A stretch of DNA of 64,000 nucleotides from Bacillota bacterium (GTDB lineage Bacteria; Bacillota; Clostridia; Oscillospirales; Ruminococcaceae): contig JAEWLW010000012.1 in the NCBI GenBank assembly GCA_023457355.1, forward strand, positions 38,011-102,010. Direction: 5' to 3'. Shown piece by piece: positions 34,446 through 43,845 of the stretch. The translations under genes and the position numbers were made by a program. Position 1 is the first letter of the stretch; each line of letters starts with the position of its first letter. The notes below the pieces were generated by a model. It ran no database searches and was not told where the DNA came from. It worked only from the letters and a program-made list of their open reading frames with translations.

Positions 34446-35276
34446 ATGTCTAAGCGTTTTGTCAGGGTCGCCCTCTGCCAGAGAGGCGCGACCGGCACCA
34501 AGGAGGAAAACCTCGCCGATACCGTTGCCATGATTGAGGAGGCGATGCAAAATTGCCCCGGCCTCGATCTCATCATCTTTCCGGAATATAATTACTACGA
34601 GTCGCTCGACCCTGCGGATGCAAAGAAAAATGCGGAGACGATGGACGGGCGATATATGACCGAGATGATGCGGCAAGCTAAACGGTTTGGGGTTAATCTG
34701 ATTCCCGGCAGTTTTGCTGAGGATTGGGGCGAGAAGGTCAAGAATACCTGTGCCTTTCTCGACCGCTCCGGCCGGATGACTGCCCGCTACTCCAAGCTGC
34801 ACCTGATGGACGCGATCGGGGTAAAGGAATCTGCCGCAGTCGAACCGGGCACCGAGCTTTGCGTTTTTGATGCGGACTTCGGCCGTATCGGTATCATGGT
34901 TTGCTTCGATCTGCGCTTCCCCGAACTGCCCCGCAGCATGGTACTACAGGGGGCCGACATCATCTTCTGTGCGGCCAGCTTTCCCACCGGGGCCCCGCTG
35001 CCGCCGCGCACCGACCACTGGGATCTGATGGTTCGCAGCACCGCCCTTTATAACCTGACCTGGACCTGTGCGGTCAACCAGTTTGGGACGCTCTGCGCAG
35101 GGACAGAAAATGCGTTTGGGCGGTCGATGGTAGTCGACCCTTGGGGCAGCGTTATTGCGGCAGCTCCGGGCCGGCGAGATATTGTCTATGCAACCCTTGA
35201 CATGCAATACCAGCAAGAAATTCGCGACCGAGTTTCCACCTGGGCTTGCAGAAGGCCCGACATCTATACGCTGTAG
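34446..35276 (+). CDS. Carbon-nitrogen hydrolase (nitrilase superfamily), copy 1
   Basis: The 276-residue enzyme has the Glu-Lys-Cys triad of the superfamily: Glu in IIFPEYN, Lys in RYSKLHLMD and Cys in MVCFDLRFPEL. Such enzymes hydrolyse amides, N-carbamoyl compounds or nitriles. The ATG at 34446 is chosen; a GTG at 34434 lies directly on the GGAG site. It follows the creatininase by 8 bp and precedes the TRAP genes. It shares the family but clearly differs in sequence from the second copy at 38232. Confidence 0.92.
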   Translation: MSKRFVRVALCQRGATGTKEENLADTVAMIEEAMQNCPGLDLIIFPEYNYYESLDPADAKKNAETMDGRYMTEMMRQAKRFGVNLIPGSFAEDWGEKVKNTCAFLDRSGRMTARYSKLHLMDAIGVKESAAVEPGTELCVFDADFGRIGIMVCFDLRFPELPRSMVLQGADIIFCAASFPTGAPLPPRTDHWDLMVRSTALYNLTWTCAVNQFGTLCAGTENAFGRSMVVDPWGSVIAAAPGRRDIVYATLDMQYQQEIRDRVSTWACRRPDIYTL

Positions 35277-35306
35277 GTATGTTACAAAAAGAAAGGAAGA
35301 CTTTAG

Positions 35307-36353
35307 ATGAAAAAGATTATGGCAGTTCTTTTGGCCCTGACAATGCTCCTCGTGGTTGCCGGATGCAACAGTTCTTCATCTTCAACCCCTGCGGTATCTG
35401 GCTCTCAGGACGCTTCTGGTAGCGACGCCGGTTATGATAAGGTTAAGCTAAAGCTCAGCTACGCCACAGGCGACACCGGCATGGACGGCATCGCCGCGAT
35501 CAAGTTCGAGGAACTTGTGGAGCAGAAGAGCGGCGGCGCTGTTCAGATCGACCGTTTCCCTAACTGCCAGCTCTCGGGCGGCGACATGATCCGCCATGTG
35601 GAGATGATTATTGCCGGCGGTGCATTTGAGCTGGCCATCATCTCCGAAAACTCCTTCTCCGACGTCGATCAAACCTTCCAAATTACAGGCATTCCCTTCT
35701 CCTTTGCCAACTATGAGGATGCTTATGAATACGCTGATTCCACCGGCGGCGAGTTTTCCAAACAGCTTTATGCCAAATACGGCGTGGTTCGTCTGGACGG
35801 CTTCTCAAACGGCATCATGCAGTTCGCCAACAATAAACGCGAGGTTCACGCGCCTGCCGATATGGTTAACCTGAAGATGCGCACCTATGGCGACCTGCAA
35901 ATGTCCCTCATGCGCGATATGGGCGCAGACCCCACCAACATGAGCTGGAGCGAGCTCTATTCCGCCCTGCAAACCGGTGCGGTGGACGGCAACATGAACG
36001 GTTACCAGACCCTCTATTCCGGAAGCCTGCACGAGGTACAGCCCTATATCACCGAGGTGAACGTCACCTGGTCCCAGTACGTCTTCATGGCTAATCAGGG
36101 CTCGTGGGATAAGCTCAGCGCATCTACGCAGCAGCTGCTTCAGGCGTGCGCCACTGAGGCTTCTCAATACGCTCGCCAGTATATGAGCGATACAGAAAAA
36201 GAGATCAAGCAAAAGATGATCGACTATGGCGTTAAAGTATACGTACCTACCGAAGAAGAGATGAAGGCTTTCAGGGAGGCTGCCGCCCCCACCATCAACC
36301 ATTATAAGGAAATCTGTGGCCCGGAGGCCTGCACGGCCTGGGGAATTAAGTAA
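35307..36353 (+). CDS. TRAP transporter solute-binding lipoprotein (DctP family)
   Basis: The 348-residue protein has a lipoprotein signal ending in VVAGC (Cys 20), a Ser-rich linker and the DctP fold: LKLSYATGDTGMDGIAAIKFEELVEQ, the MRTYGDLQ segment with the ligand-binding Arg, and SALQTGAVDGNMNGYQTLYSG. It captures the operon's substrate outside the cell. AAAGGAAG precedes the ATG. It is separated from the DctQ gene by 85 bp. Confidence 0.94.
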   Translation: MKKIMAVLLALTMLLVVAGCNSSSSSTPAVSGSQDASGSDAGYDKVKLKLSYATGDTGMDGIAAIKFEELVEQKSGGAVQIDRFPNCQLSGGDMIRHVEMIIAGGAFELAIISENSFSDVDQTFQITGIPFSFANYEDAYEYADSTGGEFSKQLYAKYGVVRLDGFSNGIMQFANNKREVHAPADMVNLKMRTYGDLQMSLMRDMGADPTNMSWSELYSALQTGAVDGNMNGYQTLYSGSLHEVQPYITEVNVTWSQYVFMANQGSWDKLSASTQQLLQACATEASQYARQYMSDTEKEIKQKMIDYGVKVYVPTEEEMKAFREAAAPTINHYKEICGPEACTAWGIK

Positions 36354-36438
36354 GCTTCTACAACATTTCGGTGTTCGTAACAAAATCCACCACGTCACAT
36401 AAATATACGGTGGATTCCACCACAGGAAAGGATTCCTT

Positions 36439-36927
36439 ATGAAGAAACAATCGCTTAGTATTGAAGCATTGATTGTTGCCATCGTGATGGTTACAATGTT
36501 GACTCTGGTTTTTGTGGGCGTTATCTCTCGCTACATACTGCACTTCTCCTTCTCGTTTACCGAAGAACTGGTTTGCGCCATGTTCGTTCTGCTTTCTACC
36601 ATGGGCGGAGCGCTGGCCTCGAAAGACAAGAGCCATTATACCCTCGACCTAATCACCGGTGTGATGAAGCCGAAAACTAAGAAGCGCTTTTTAATCTTTG
36701 ATACGGCATTGACCTGTTTGGCTGCCTTTCTGCTGTGCTATACCGGAATTCAAATGGTTATGGGCCAGATGCGGATAGGCAGCCTCTCGGTTGCCCTGAA
36801 GGTGCCGGCGTGGATCTATGGTGCTTTTGTTCCGTTTGGCCTGCTCTTTATCCTGCTTCGTAGCTTACAGGTCATTGTTGATACTATTCGTGAAAAGGAC
36901 ACACAGGAAGGAGAGGACGCAACGTGA
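36439..36927 (+). CDS. TRAP transporter small permease subunit (DctQ type)
   Basis: The 162-residue protein shows four hydrophobic segments (about 10-32, 45-62, 88-108 and 126-146) and the typical FSFTEELVCAMFVLLSTMGGALA block. GGAAAGGA precedes the ATG. Its stop overlaps the GTG of the large permease subunit (GTGA at 36924-36927). Confidence 0.92.
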   Translation: MKKQSLSIEALIVAIVMVTMLTLVFVGVISRYILHFSFSFTEELVCAMFVLLSTMGGALASKDKSHYTLDLITGVMKPKTKKRFLIFDTALTCLAAFLLCYTGIQMVMGQMRIGSLSVALKVPAWIYGAFVPFGLLFILLRSLQVIVDTIREKDTQEGEDAT

Positions 36928-38201
36928 CAGCTGTTGTAATGTTAACGGTGTTCAGTGTTTGCGTCGTCATCGGTGCACCCATTGGTACCAGCATGTGTCT
37001 TTCTAGTCTGTCAGCCCTCTATACTTCCGGTATGGGCCTGGCAATGGTTCCCTACAATTATTATGCCTCCATCAGCAAATTTCTGCTGCTGGCTATCCCG
37101 TTCTTTATTCTGGCCGGGAACATCATGGAAAAAGCAGATATATCAACAAAGCTCATTGATTTTGCCCAGTCCTTTGTGGGGCATGTCAAGGGTGGGCTTG
37201 CGCTGGTCTGCGTAGCTGTGGCCTGCTTTTTCGCCGCCATTTCCGGTTCCGGCCCCGCTACCGTGGCTGCGCTGGGCGGTATCGTTATCCCCGCCATGAC
37301 CCGCGTGGGCTATTCGAAGGGCGATTCATCTGCCCTGATGGCCACTGCCGGCGGCATTGGAATTATTATTCCGCCCTCCATATCCTTCGTCGTTTACAGC
37401 TCTATCGCCAACGTATCGGTAGGAACCCTGTTTATGGCAGGCATCGTTCCCGGCCTGCTGATGGGCACGGCTTTGGTTTGCGCTTCGCTGTGGGTTACCC
37501 GCAAAAGTAAGCTGACCCGCCTAGAAAAGGCTCCCGCTGCGGCGCGCTGGAAATCATTTAAAGATGCTTTCTGGGGCCTAATGATGCCGGTCATCATCCT
37601 GGGCGGCATCTATGGCGGCATCTTTACCCCGACTGAAGCCGCTGCGGTATCTGCCGTTTACGGCCTGTTTGTGGGTATCTTTATCTACCGGACGCTGCGC
37701 GTCAAGGAACTGCTGGCGATCATCATCGATTCAGGTAAGCAAACCGGCGCTGTCATGTGGACCGTGGGCAATGCTGCGTTGATGTCTTGGGTGTTGTCCG
37801 TCTCCGGCATCTCCAGTTCTCTGAGCCGGTTTATTACGGAGGTTTCCGGCGGCCACACCGTCATTCTGCTGCTCATCATAAACATTGTTATCTTGATTGC
37901 CGGATGTTTTATCGATGGCAACTCTATCATGTACATCTTCGTGCCGATTTTCCTGCCCGTAGCGCTGCAACTCGGCTATGACCCCATTGTGCTCGGCGTG
38001 GTACTGGTCATGAACGTGGCTATCGGCATGGTAACGCCCCCCGTCGGCTGCAATCTGTATGTGGCCTGCGGCATCTCCGGCATACAGGTTAAGGATATTG
38101 TCAAACCGGTCATTCCCTATGTTGTTGCAAGCTTAATCACGCTGCTGCTGGTGACCTATATTCCGCAGATCACCCTGTTCCTGCCCAAGCTACTCGGCTA
38201 A
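36924..38201 (+). CDS. TRAP transporter large permease subunit (DctM type)
   Basis: The 425-residue channel subunit contains IPFFILAGNIM, CFFAAISGSGPATVAALGGIVIPAM, GIIIPPSISFVVYS, IFTPTEAAAVSAVYGLFVG and TPPVGCNLYVACGISG. It starts with GTG overlapping the DctQ stop. With the preceding P and Q genes it forms a complete TRAP importer for the amide/ureide operon. Confidence 0.94.
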   Translation: MTAVVMLTVFSVCVVIGAPIGTSMCLSSLSALYTSGMGLAMVPYNYYASISKFLLLAIPFFILAGNIMEKADISTKLIDFAQSFVGHVKGGLALVCVAVACFFAAISGSGPATVAALGGIVIPAMTRVGYSKGDSSALMATAGGIGIIIPPSISFVVYSSIANVSVGTLFMAGIVPGLLMGTALVCASLWVTRKSKLTRLEKAPAAARWKSFKDAFWGLMMPVIILGGIYGGIFTPTEAAAVSAVYGLFVGIFIYRTLRVKELLAIIIDSGKQTGAVMWTVGNAALMSWVLSVSGISSSLSRFITEVSGGHTVILLLIINIVILIAGCFIDGNSIMYIFVPIFLPVALQLGYDPIVLGVVLVMNVAIGMVTPPVGCNLYVACGISGIQVKDIVKPVIPYVVASLITLLLVTYIPQITLFLPKLLG

Positions 38202-38231
38202 CGTACACCCCAAAGATAGGAGGAATTTTTG

Positions 38232-39044
38232 ATGGCTGCTACTTTTGTTCTCGCCCAAACACACTCGGTGGGCGACCCCGCTGAAAACCTCAAAACTGCA
38301 CAGAAAGCGGTCGCGGAGGCAATGGCGCAGTATAAGCCCGATTTTATGGTGTTTCCCGAGCTTTTTATGAGCTTTTTCCCCGTCGGTACCGACCGTGCAA
38401 CCTGCCTTGGAACCGCACAGGCACTCGATGGGCCCTTTGTGGCCGGCATGAAGAAGCTCGCCGCCGACAACGGCATCTGGATGGTGTTCGGAATGAACGA
38501 GAAGGTTGAAGATCCGTCCGACGATCGCAATTACAACACCACGGTAATGCTCAACGAAAAAGGCGAAATTGTCCAAGTCTACCGCAAGACCCACCTTTAT
38601 GACGCTTTCGGGTACAAAGAGTCGGATAACAACAAGCCCGGAGACCGTTTCTTTGAACCGGTCGATACCCCATTCGGCAAAATCGGAATGTTCGTTTGCT
38701 ACGAAGTACGTTTCCCTGAGGTGGCGCGTTATCAGACCAAGCATGGCGCGGATATCATTCTTATGCCGACAGCTTGGGCACGCGGGGACCTAAAGAGCCA
38801 CCAGTTCCGGACTTTGATCACTGCCCGCGCCATTGAAAACACCGTTTACGTCCTCGCCTGCGACCAGATCAGCCCCGATATCATGGGCGAGAGTGTGGCG
38901 GTCGATCCGATGGGCGTCCCAATCGCTTGCGCCGGCGAGACGGCCCAGCTTCTCCCCTGCTTCATCGATCTGGAGCGGGTCAAGGCGGTGCGCCAAAAGC
39001 TTCCGGCTTATAAGGACAGAAGGCCCCAGCTTTACAGTATCTGA
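38232..39044 (+). CDS. Carbon-nitrogen hydrolase (nitrilase superfamily), copy 2
   Basis: The 270-residue enzyme has Glu in MVFPELF, Lys in YRKTHLYDAFG and Cys in MFVCYEVRFPE. Together with the creatininase and the first nitrilase it could form successive hydrolytic steps on a compound with more than one C-N bond. The ATG at 38232 follows AGGAGGAA; the preceding TTG at 38229 is not needed. It is the last gene of the sigma-54 operon. Confidence 0.92.
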   Translation: MAATFVLAQTHSVGDPAENLKTAQKAVAEAMAQYKPDFMVFPELFMSFFPVGTDRATCLGTAQALDGPFVAGMKKLAADNGIWMVFGMNEKVEDPSDDRNYNTTVMLNEKGEIVQVYRKTHLYDAFGYKESDNNKPGDRFFEPVDTPFGKIGMFVCYEVRFPEVARYQTKHGADIILMPTAWARGDLKSHQFRTLITARAIENTVYVLACDQISPDIMGESVAVDPMGVPIACAGETAQLLPCFIDLERVKAVRQKLPAYKDRRPQLYSI

Positions 39045-39130
39045 ATTACAATCCAGACGCGGCGGCCGTGATTGTGACCTCAAAAGTTAGACCCAACCAA
39101 TTGATTAAGCAATAAATATTCCCCGGCAAA

Positions 39131-39206
39131 GTGAAGTGCTAACCTCTAAGTAGACAGAAAAAACCACTGTTTACTTGGGGGTTAGCACTTCGCCTGACAG
39201 TGGTTT
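39131..39206. repeat. Two overlapping, mutually exclusive hairpins
   Basis: A 27-base imperfect inverted repeat pairs 39131-39157 with 39167-39193. A second perfect 10-bp hairpin, AAACCACTGT (39161-39170) with ACAGTGGTTT (39197-39206), uses part of the same arm, so only one can form at a time. The motif CCGGCAAAGTGAA occurs just before (39123-39135) and again at 39266-39278. It may be a small palindromic element or an attenuator-like structure. Confidence 0.5.
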
Positions 39207-39276
39207 AGTCGTTTCTTTATTCATCCGGCGCACTATCTGAGAGGTTATAAGAATATAATTATTTGCCGGCAAAGTG

Positions 39277-39318
39277 AAAACAAGCGTATTTATTCAGACT
39301 GAACAATACGCTTGTTTT
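39277..39318. terminator. Bidirectional terminator between convergent operons
   Basis: AAAACAAGCGTATT (39277-39290) pairs perfectly with AATACGCTTGTTTT (39305-39318). It lies between the plus-strand nitrilase operon and the minus-strand TRAP gene and has A/T arms on both sides. Confidence 0.75.
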
Positions 39319-39398
39319 ATAGATATGTTATTTGGCAGTGCCCATAACCGTTTAGTACTGCCAAAAGCGGCCCCTTTACCATGACGGGAGAAATTTTA

Positions 39399-41420
39399 TT
39401 ACGGTATTATAGCAGTAGCCTTTTTCTTATATGCCAACTGTAGCAGAACCACAACGGCAATTAACCCCAAACCAGCAATATCGCTCATCAGTGAGCTGTT
39501 TATCAAGCACACTGCTCCAACAGCCGCCATCAAGCGTTCTATAATATTTAGCTTACGTTGATAAAAGCCTTCTACAGACAACGCCAGTGCAAACACACCG
39601 ATGACGGAGGTGATAATAACTCGAATTGCGTCAAAAATGTTCAATCCGGTCGGCAGCAACAGTTCAGGCGAATAAACAAACATAAACGGAATGATAAAGC
39701 CCGTTGTAGCCAGTCGCACCGCCGCCCAGCCCGTCTGGTTGGGCTCGGCGCCCGAAAGACCCGCGGCGGTGTAAGCCGCTGTTGCAACAGGGGGTGTAAT
39801 GGCCGACAAAATCCCATAGTAAAAAACGAACAGGTGTGCTGCCAATGCCGGTATCCCCAGCTGAATAATGGCGGGCGCCGCAATGGTGCTGGTAAGCACA
39901 TAACAGGCGGTGGTGGGCAGCCCCATCCCAAGTACAGTAGCGGTAAGCATGGTTAGAATCAGTGTTGTAATGAGCAATCCGCCCGAAAGCTTTAAGATTG
40001 CTGCGCCCATTGCGAGAATGGCACCAGTGAGTGAAACCATACCGATTAAAATACCAATGACCGCACAGGCCGCCGCAACCGAAAGGGCCGAAAGTGCGCC
40101 CGACTCCATAGCCCTTAACAGAGACATCGGCTTAATCCAGGTATCACGCTTAAGAAAACTGGACAGAATAGCCAGCACAATACCCACAACCGCCGCACGC
40201 ATGGCGTTATACCCTGAAACAAGCATAAGAATTATGCCGAACAATGGAAGCAGCAGATGCCCGCGTTCCAGTATCACCCTTTTCAGAACGGGTAGCTCCT
40301 CTTTGGGCAGACCTTCTATATTCTCTTTACGGGCGCGAAGGTCAATCATAATCCATGCACTTACATAATAGAGTATCGCCGGTAGCAGGGCCGCTTTGAT
40401 GATAGCAAGAAACGGCAGTCCCAGCGAATCAGCAATGATGAAAGCGGCCGAGCCCATAACCGGTGGCATAATCTGCCCGCCTGTGGAAGCTACCGCTTCA
40501 ACCGAGCTGGCAAAATAATCTTTGTAGCCGGTTCTACGCATTAACGGGATGGTGAATGCTCCGGTGGTTACGACGTTTGCTGAAGCCGAGCCGCTGATCG
40601 AGCCCATCAGACCACTGGCTACAACTGATACCTTGGCGGGACCGCCACGCGTACCGCCAGCAACTGACATGGCAATGTCGTTAAACACCGCAGACATTCC
40701 TGTAGCACTCAAAAATGCACCAAACAAGATAAACAGAAAAATAAATGTGGAAGAAACACCGAGAATCTGCCCGTAAATGCCCTCAGTTGTCAGGGTCAAA
40801 TGCTGAACAATACGCTTTGTTGAAAAGCCTGCGTGCTTGAGAGGGCCTGAGATATAGATACCGAAATAGCCGTAAGCTACCAGAAAAACGGCCATGGAGG
40901 GCAGAACCAGACCAATCGTTCTTCTCGCACACTCCAACACCAGCAAAACGGTGATAACACCCAAAATCAAATCGGTTTGCGTACCGCGACCGCCGCTCTT
41001 GGCAAGACGTTGAAAATTTATGATGATGTTACCGACAACCAGAACGGACAACCCGGCCAGCGCCCAATCTATAATACTGGGACGTTTGGTCGGCGAATTG
41101 TTTGTAGCGGGATATAGCAGAAATACCAGCGACAGCACAAATCCTAAGTGATAAGCGCGCTGCAGCATGGGGCTGATGGTAAAAATGGCGGTATAAAGAT
41201 GATAGGCCGACATGCAGATGGTTATCACGCTAATCATCAGGCCCAGTTTGCCTTCAAGTTTGCGGCGCTTGGGTCGCTTTTTCTTTTTCTTTTGCCCTAT
41301 GGTTTCAAGCTCATCATCACTCATCTTTTCCACCTGTTCAATTGTCAGGTTTCTTAGATCAATACCTGCTTCCTTCGGGCCTTTTTTTGCAGCATCATCG
41401 AAAGATGTTGTTCTTTTCAT
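39399..41420 (-). CDS. Fused TRAP transporter permease (4TM/12TM type)
   Basis: The 673-residue protein fuses the small and large membrane subunits of a TRAP system, the form that pairs with TAXI binding proteins. A charged Lys/Arg-rich N-terminus (KKKKKRPKRRKL) precedes about 16 hydrophobic segments. DctM-like motifs include GLMGSISGSASANVVTTGAFTIPLM, GGQIMPPVMGSAAFIIAD, GMGLPTTACYVL and SAITPPVATAAYTAAGLSG. The partner binding protein is encoded just upstream in the same operon (41509-42546). Confidence 0.94.
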   Translation of the reverse strand: MKRTTSFDDAAKKGPKEAGIDLRNLTIEQVEKMSDDELETIGQKKKKKRPKRRKLEGKLGLMISVITICMSAYHLYTAIFTISPMLQRAYHLGFVLSLVFLLYPATNNSPTKRPSIIDWALAGLSVLVVGNIIINFQRLAKSGGRGTQTDLILGVITVLLVLECARRTIGLVLPSMAVFLVAYGYFGIYISGPLKHAGFSTKRIVQHLTLTTEGIYGQILGVSSTFIFLFILFGAFLSATGMSAVFNDIAMSVAGGTRGGPAKVSVVASGLMGSISGSASANVVTTGAFTIPLMRRTGYKDYFASSVEAVASTGGQIMPPVMGSAAFIIADSLGLPFLAIIKAALLPAILYYVSAWIMIDLRARKENIEGLPKEELPVLKRVILERGHLLLPLFGIILMLVSGYNAMRAAVVGIVLAILSSFLKRDTWIKPMSLLRAMESGALSALSVAAACAVIGILIGMVSLTGAILAMGAAILKLSGGLLITTLILTMLTATVLGMGLPTTACYVLTSTIAAPAIIQLGIPALAAHLFVFYYGILSAITPPVATAAYTAAGLSGAEPNQTGWAAVRLATTGFIIPFMFVYSPELLLPTGLNIFDAIRVIITSVIGVFALALSVEGFYQRKLNIIERLMAAVGAVCLINSSLMSDIAGLGLIAVVVLLQLAYKKKATAIIP

Positions 41421-41508
41421 GTGATTACCTCAAATATAATTTTCGCCTGCGGCCAAGCCCCGCACTGGCGAGGCTTGTGCCGTCTTAAAAGAACTGTTAC
41501 ATAAAAGC

Positions 41509-42546
41509 TTACTTAATGGCCCCAATTTCTTTCAGGTATTTTTCTGCGCCGGGATGTAGGGGAACGCACATGCCTATCATGGCATTTTCCGGAAGACTAC
41601 CCTTGAATATCGCATTCTGAGAGACAAGATATTCATTGTTTTCGTAGAAGCTCTTTGTAAATTTGTAGACACTGTCTTCGCTGATGTCATCGCGGGTGAG
41701 TATCAGTGCGGAACCGGCAAAGGTGTGAATATCACTGCTCTGACCCTGATAGGTTCCAGCAGGAATTACCGCATAGCCAAACTCGTTTCTCTTAGCGGCA
41801 ATAGCTTTGGCTTCTTCCTCGGTCATACCTATCAGTGTGCAGTTGCCGCTGTTGAGCGCATCGGTAATGTTGGCCGCACCGATCGAAGTAGCATAGATTA
41901 GCGCATCGGCTTCACCGGTCTTGACCGCCTCAATGGCCTCACCCATAGTGCCATAGATGGGCGTGTAATCTGTGACACCAAACTCAGAGAGCAAAATGTT
42001 GGCGTTAACCTCAACACCGCCGCCCATCTGTGCCACGGCCACCTTTTTGCCGGCAATCTCAGGTATGCTCTTGATGCCGGACTTGTTATTAACCACAACA
42101 TGGAACTGCATAATGTACAAAACGCCCACGCCGCGCATTGTCTCTATCTTGATGCCTTCAAAAGCGCTTTTACTGTCTACCGCTTCTTTTACAGTGGCAG
42201 ACTGGCTGAGTGCAAGGTCAATTTCCTTATCCTGAAGCAGAAAGCAGTTATCGGCCGAGCCGCCGGTGGCCTGAGCTGCACCCTCAGCGCCGTCAATTTT
42301 ATTGGTTATCATCTGAGCCATCGCGCTACCCAGTGTATAAAAATTTCCAGTCATGCTGGCGGTGCCTATTCTCCACATTTTGATGTCGGTACCGGCAGAC
42401 GCCGGTACCGCCGCAGACGAAGATGCTGCAACCGAAGTAGACTCAAGGGTTGATGCTGCCACCGAAGAAGATGCAGCAGAAGTGCCAGCACATCCCGCTA
42501 CTAAAAATATGGAGACAGCCATTGCTAACGCGATAATTTTTTTCAT
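41509..42546 (-). CDS. TAXI-family TRAP solute-binding lipoprotein
   Basis: The 345-residue protein has a lipoprotein signal (MKKIIALAMAVSIFLVAGC, Cys 19) and the TAXI pattern WRIGTASMTGNFYTLGSAMAQMI followed by GGSADNCFLLQDKEIDLALSQS. TAXI proteins bind carboxylates such as glutamate or 2-oxoacids. The gene is driven by a strong promoter at 42676-42703 and has GGAGG before the ATG. The adjacent CoA-transferase and lyase suggest a dicarboxylic or hydroxy acid cargo. Confidence 0.94.
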   Translation of the reverse strand: MKKIIALAMAVSIFLVAGCAGTSAASSSVAASTLESTSVAASSSAAVPASAGTDIKMWRIGTASMTGNFYTLGSAMAQMITNKIDGAEGAAQATGGSADNCFLLQDKEIDLALSQSATVKEAVDSKSAFEGIKIETMRGVGVLYIMQFHVVVNNKSGIKSIPEIAGKKVAVAQMGGGVEVNANILLSEFGVTDYTPIYGTMGEAIEAVKTGEADALIYATSIGAANITDALNSGNCTLIGMTEEEAKAIAAKRNEFGYAVIPAGTYQGQSSDIHTFAGSALILTRDDISEDSVYKFTKSFYENNEYLVSQNAIFKGSLPENAMIGMCVPLHPGAEKYLKEIGAIK

Positions 42547-42675
42547 GTTACCTTTCCTCCAACAACTTCACACGTTTTTTTGCCCGTCATATCAGGTGAC
42601 GGGCAACTATTCTTTCATTATCTTGCACAAACACCAATTTCCGTCTAGTGAAAATAAACTTCACACCATGACATA

Positions 42676-42703
42676 ATAATATCATAGCAAGAAAGAATGT
42701 CAA
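42676..42703 (-). promoter_or_regulatory. Strong vegetative promoter for the TAXI/TRAP operon
   Basis: On the minus strand a perfect -35 TTGACA (42703-42698) and TATTAT (42681-42676) are 16 bp apart, about 130 bp before the TAXI ATG. Confidence 0.7.
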
Positions 42704-42812
42704 AGATAATTTAACGTCGGAATAAAATATTGTGACAATTTTATAAATTCTAAACATTGCTTTTTACGATTCAACCAACGTACAACCGTCTTACAATTGG
42801 AAAATTGTTACA

Positions 42813-42843
42813 CAACAAAAGAAGCCGAGGACACAGCCCCGGC
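42813..42843 (-). terminator. Intrinsic terminator after the IclR gene
   Basis: Minus-strand stem GCCGGGG/CCTCGGC, loop CTGTGT, followed by TTCTTTTGTTG, 20 bp after the IclR stop. Confidence 0.8.
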
Positions 42844-42861
42844 CTCACAGGCATTTACAAA

Positions 42862-43602
42862 TCAGATTTTTCCACCGTTGTACCCCAGTTGGCAAGACAC
42901 TTTATAGGAGCCATTGGTAACTGCCTGCACAAATCGGTCAACCAGGCTGTCATCTACCCGAGCCGCAGGTGCAGAAAGAAACATGGTTGCGAGCAGCTTA
43001 TGTTGTGCGTCCAATATAGGAGCCGCTACGGACACAAGGCCCGGCTCGCGTTCGCCAAAACTGACAGCATAGCCTTTCTCTTTCACCTGCTGAAGATCGC
43101 TTAAAGTGACATAAGGATCCTCCTGTAGTTGTTGAAGAATAAAGTCCTCTGGCTGGTAAGAAAGCAGCATCCTTCCTGCTGCCCCGCGGGTAAGCGGTAG
43201 CGGCATGCCAATTTGCAGCACGCTTCGCAGCGGCCGCGTACCTTCAATACGCTCAACGCATACGCGGTTGCCCCGCTTTACCATGCTTATCCCAACGCTT
43301 TCGTTAAATAGCGTGTTCAGCTGCTGTAGATACGGGCGAGCCACACGCAAAAAATCCAGGTTTTCAAATGAAACATTGCTAATTTGGGCCAGTCGAAAGC
43401 CCAGATAATAGCGCAGGCTTTCCGGGTCTTTAAAAATATAATTACGTTTTTCAAGGGTAGCAAGCAGGCGCAAGGTCGTGCTGGGTGAGAGGTCAATCAT
43501 CCGAGAAAGTTCCATCAGTGTAAAACTACCCTTGCCGGCTGTATAGCAATCCAATATCGATAACGCGCGTTCAACAGCGCGGACGCCGGTTTCTTGAGCC
43601 AT
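42862..43602 (-). CDS. IclR-family transcriptional regulator
   Basis: The 246-residue protein has the N-terminal winged helix (RALSILDCYTAGKGSFTLMELSRMIDLSPSTTLRLLATLE) and the IclR effector domain (NESVGISMVKRGNRVCVERIEG, LTRGAAGRMLLSY, GEREPGLVSVAAPILD). The ATG at 43602 is six bases after GGAGG; ATG 43608 abuts that site. It diverges from the CoA-transferase gene and is followed by the TAXI/TRAP genes on the same strand, so it probably controls both in response to the imported acid. Confidence 0.94.
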   Translation of the reverse strand: MAQETGVRAVERALSILDCYTAGKGSFTLMELSRMIDLSPSTTLRLLATLEKRNYIFKDPESLRYYLGFRLAQISNVSFENLDFLRVARPYLQQLNTLFNESVGISMVKRGNRVCVERIEGTRPLRSVLQIGMPLPLTRGAAGRMLLSYQPEDFILQQLQEDPYVTLSDLQQVKEKGYAVSFGEREPGLVSVAAPILDAQHKLLATMFLSAPAARVDDSLVDRFVQAVTNGSYKVSCQLGYNGGKI

Positions 43603-43771
43603 AAACATCCTCCGGTTTTTAAATTTGGTTTTCGTACAGTGGTATTACAATTCTGATTATAGCCGATGATTGTTTTTTCTGCAAGTACTGTTATAGCTAC
43701 TCAACAGTACTAAAAATCCTAAAAAATTCTTTGCATTTTGTCAATTGCTATTTTTAAAAATATATGATAAT

Positions 43772-43808
43772 ATTCCATTGCACAAAAATAATTTCCGTAT
43801 AATGGAAT
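43772..43808. promoter_or_regulatory. Inverted repeat upstream of the CoA-transferase, candidate IclR operator
   Basis: ATTCCATT (43772-43779) and AATGGAAT (43801-43808) are inverted copies separated by 21 bp, around a TATAAT-like sequence at 43798-43803. The site is between the divergent IclR and CoA-transferase genes. Role is inferred from position. Confidence 0.4.
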
Positions 43809-43845
43809 TCTGCCAAAACAATTTTCAGTATGGAGAACTATCATT

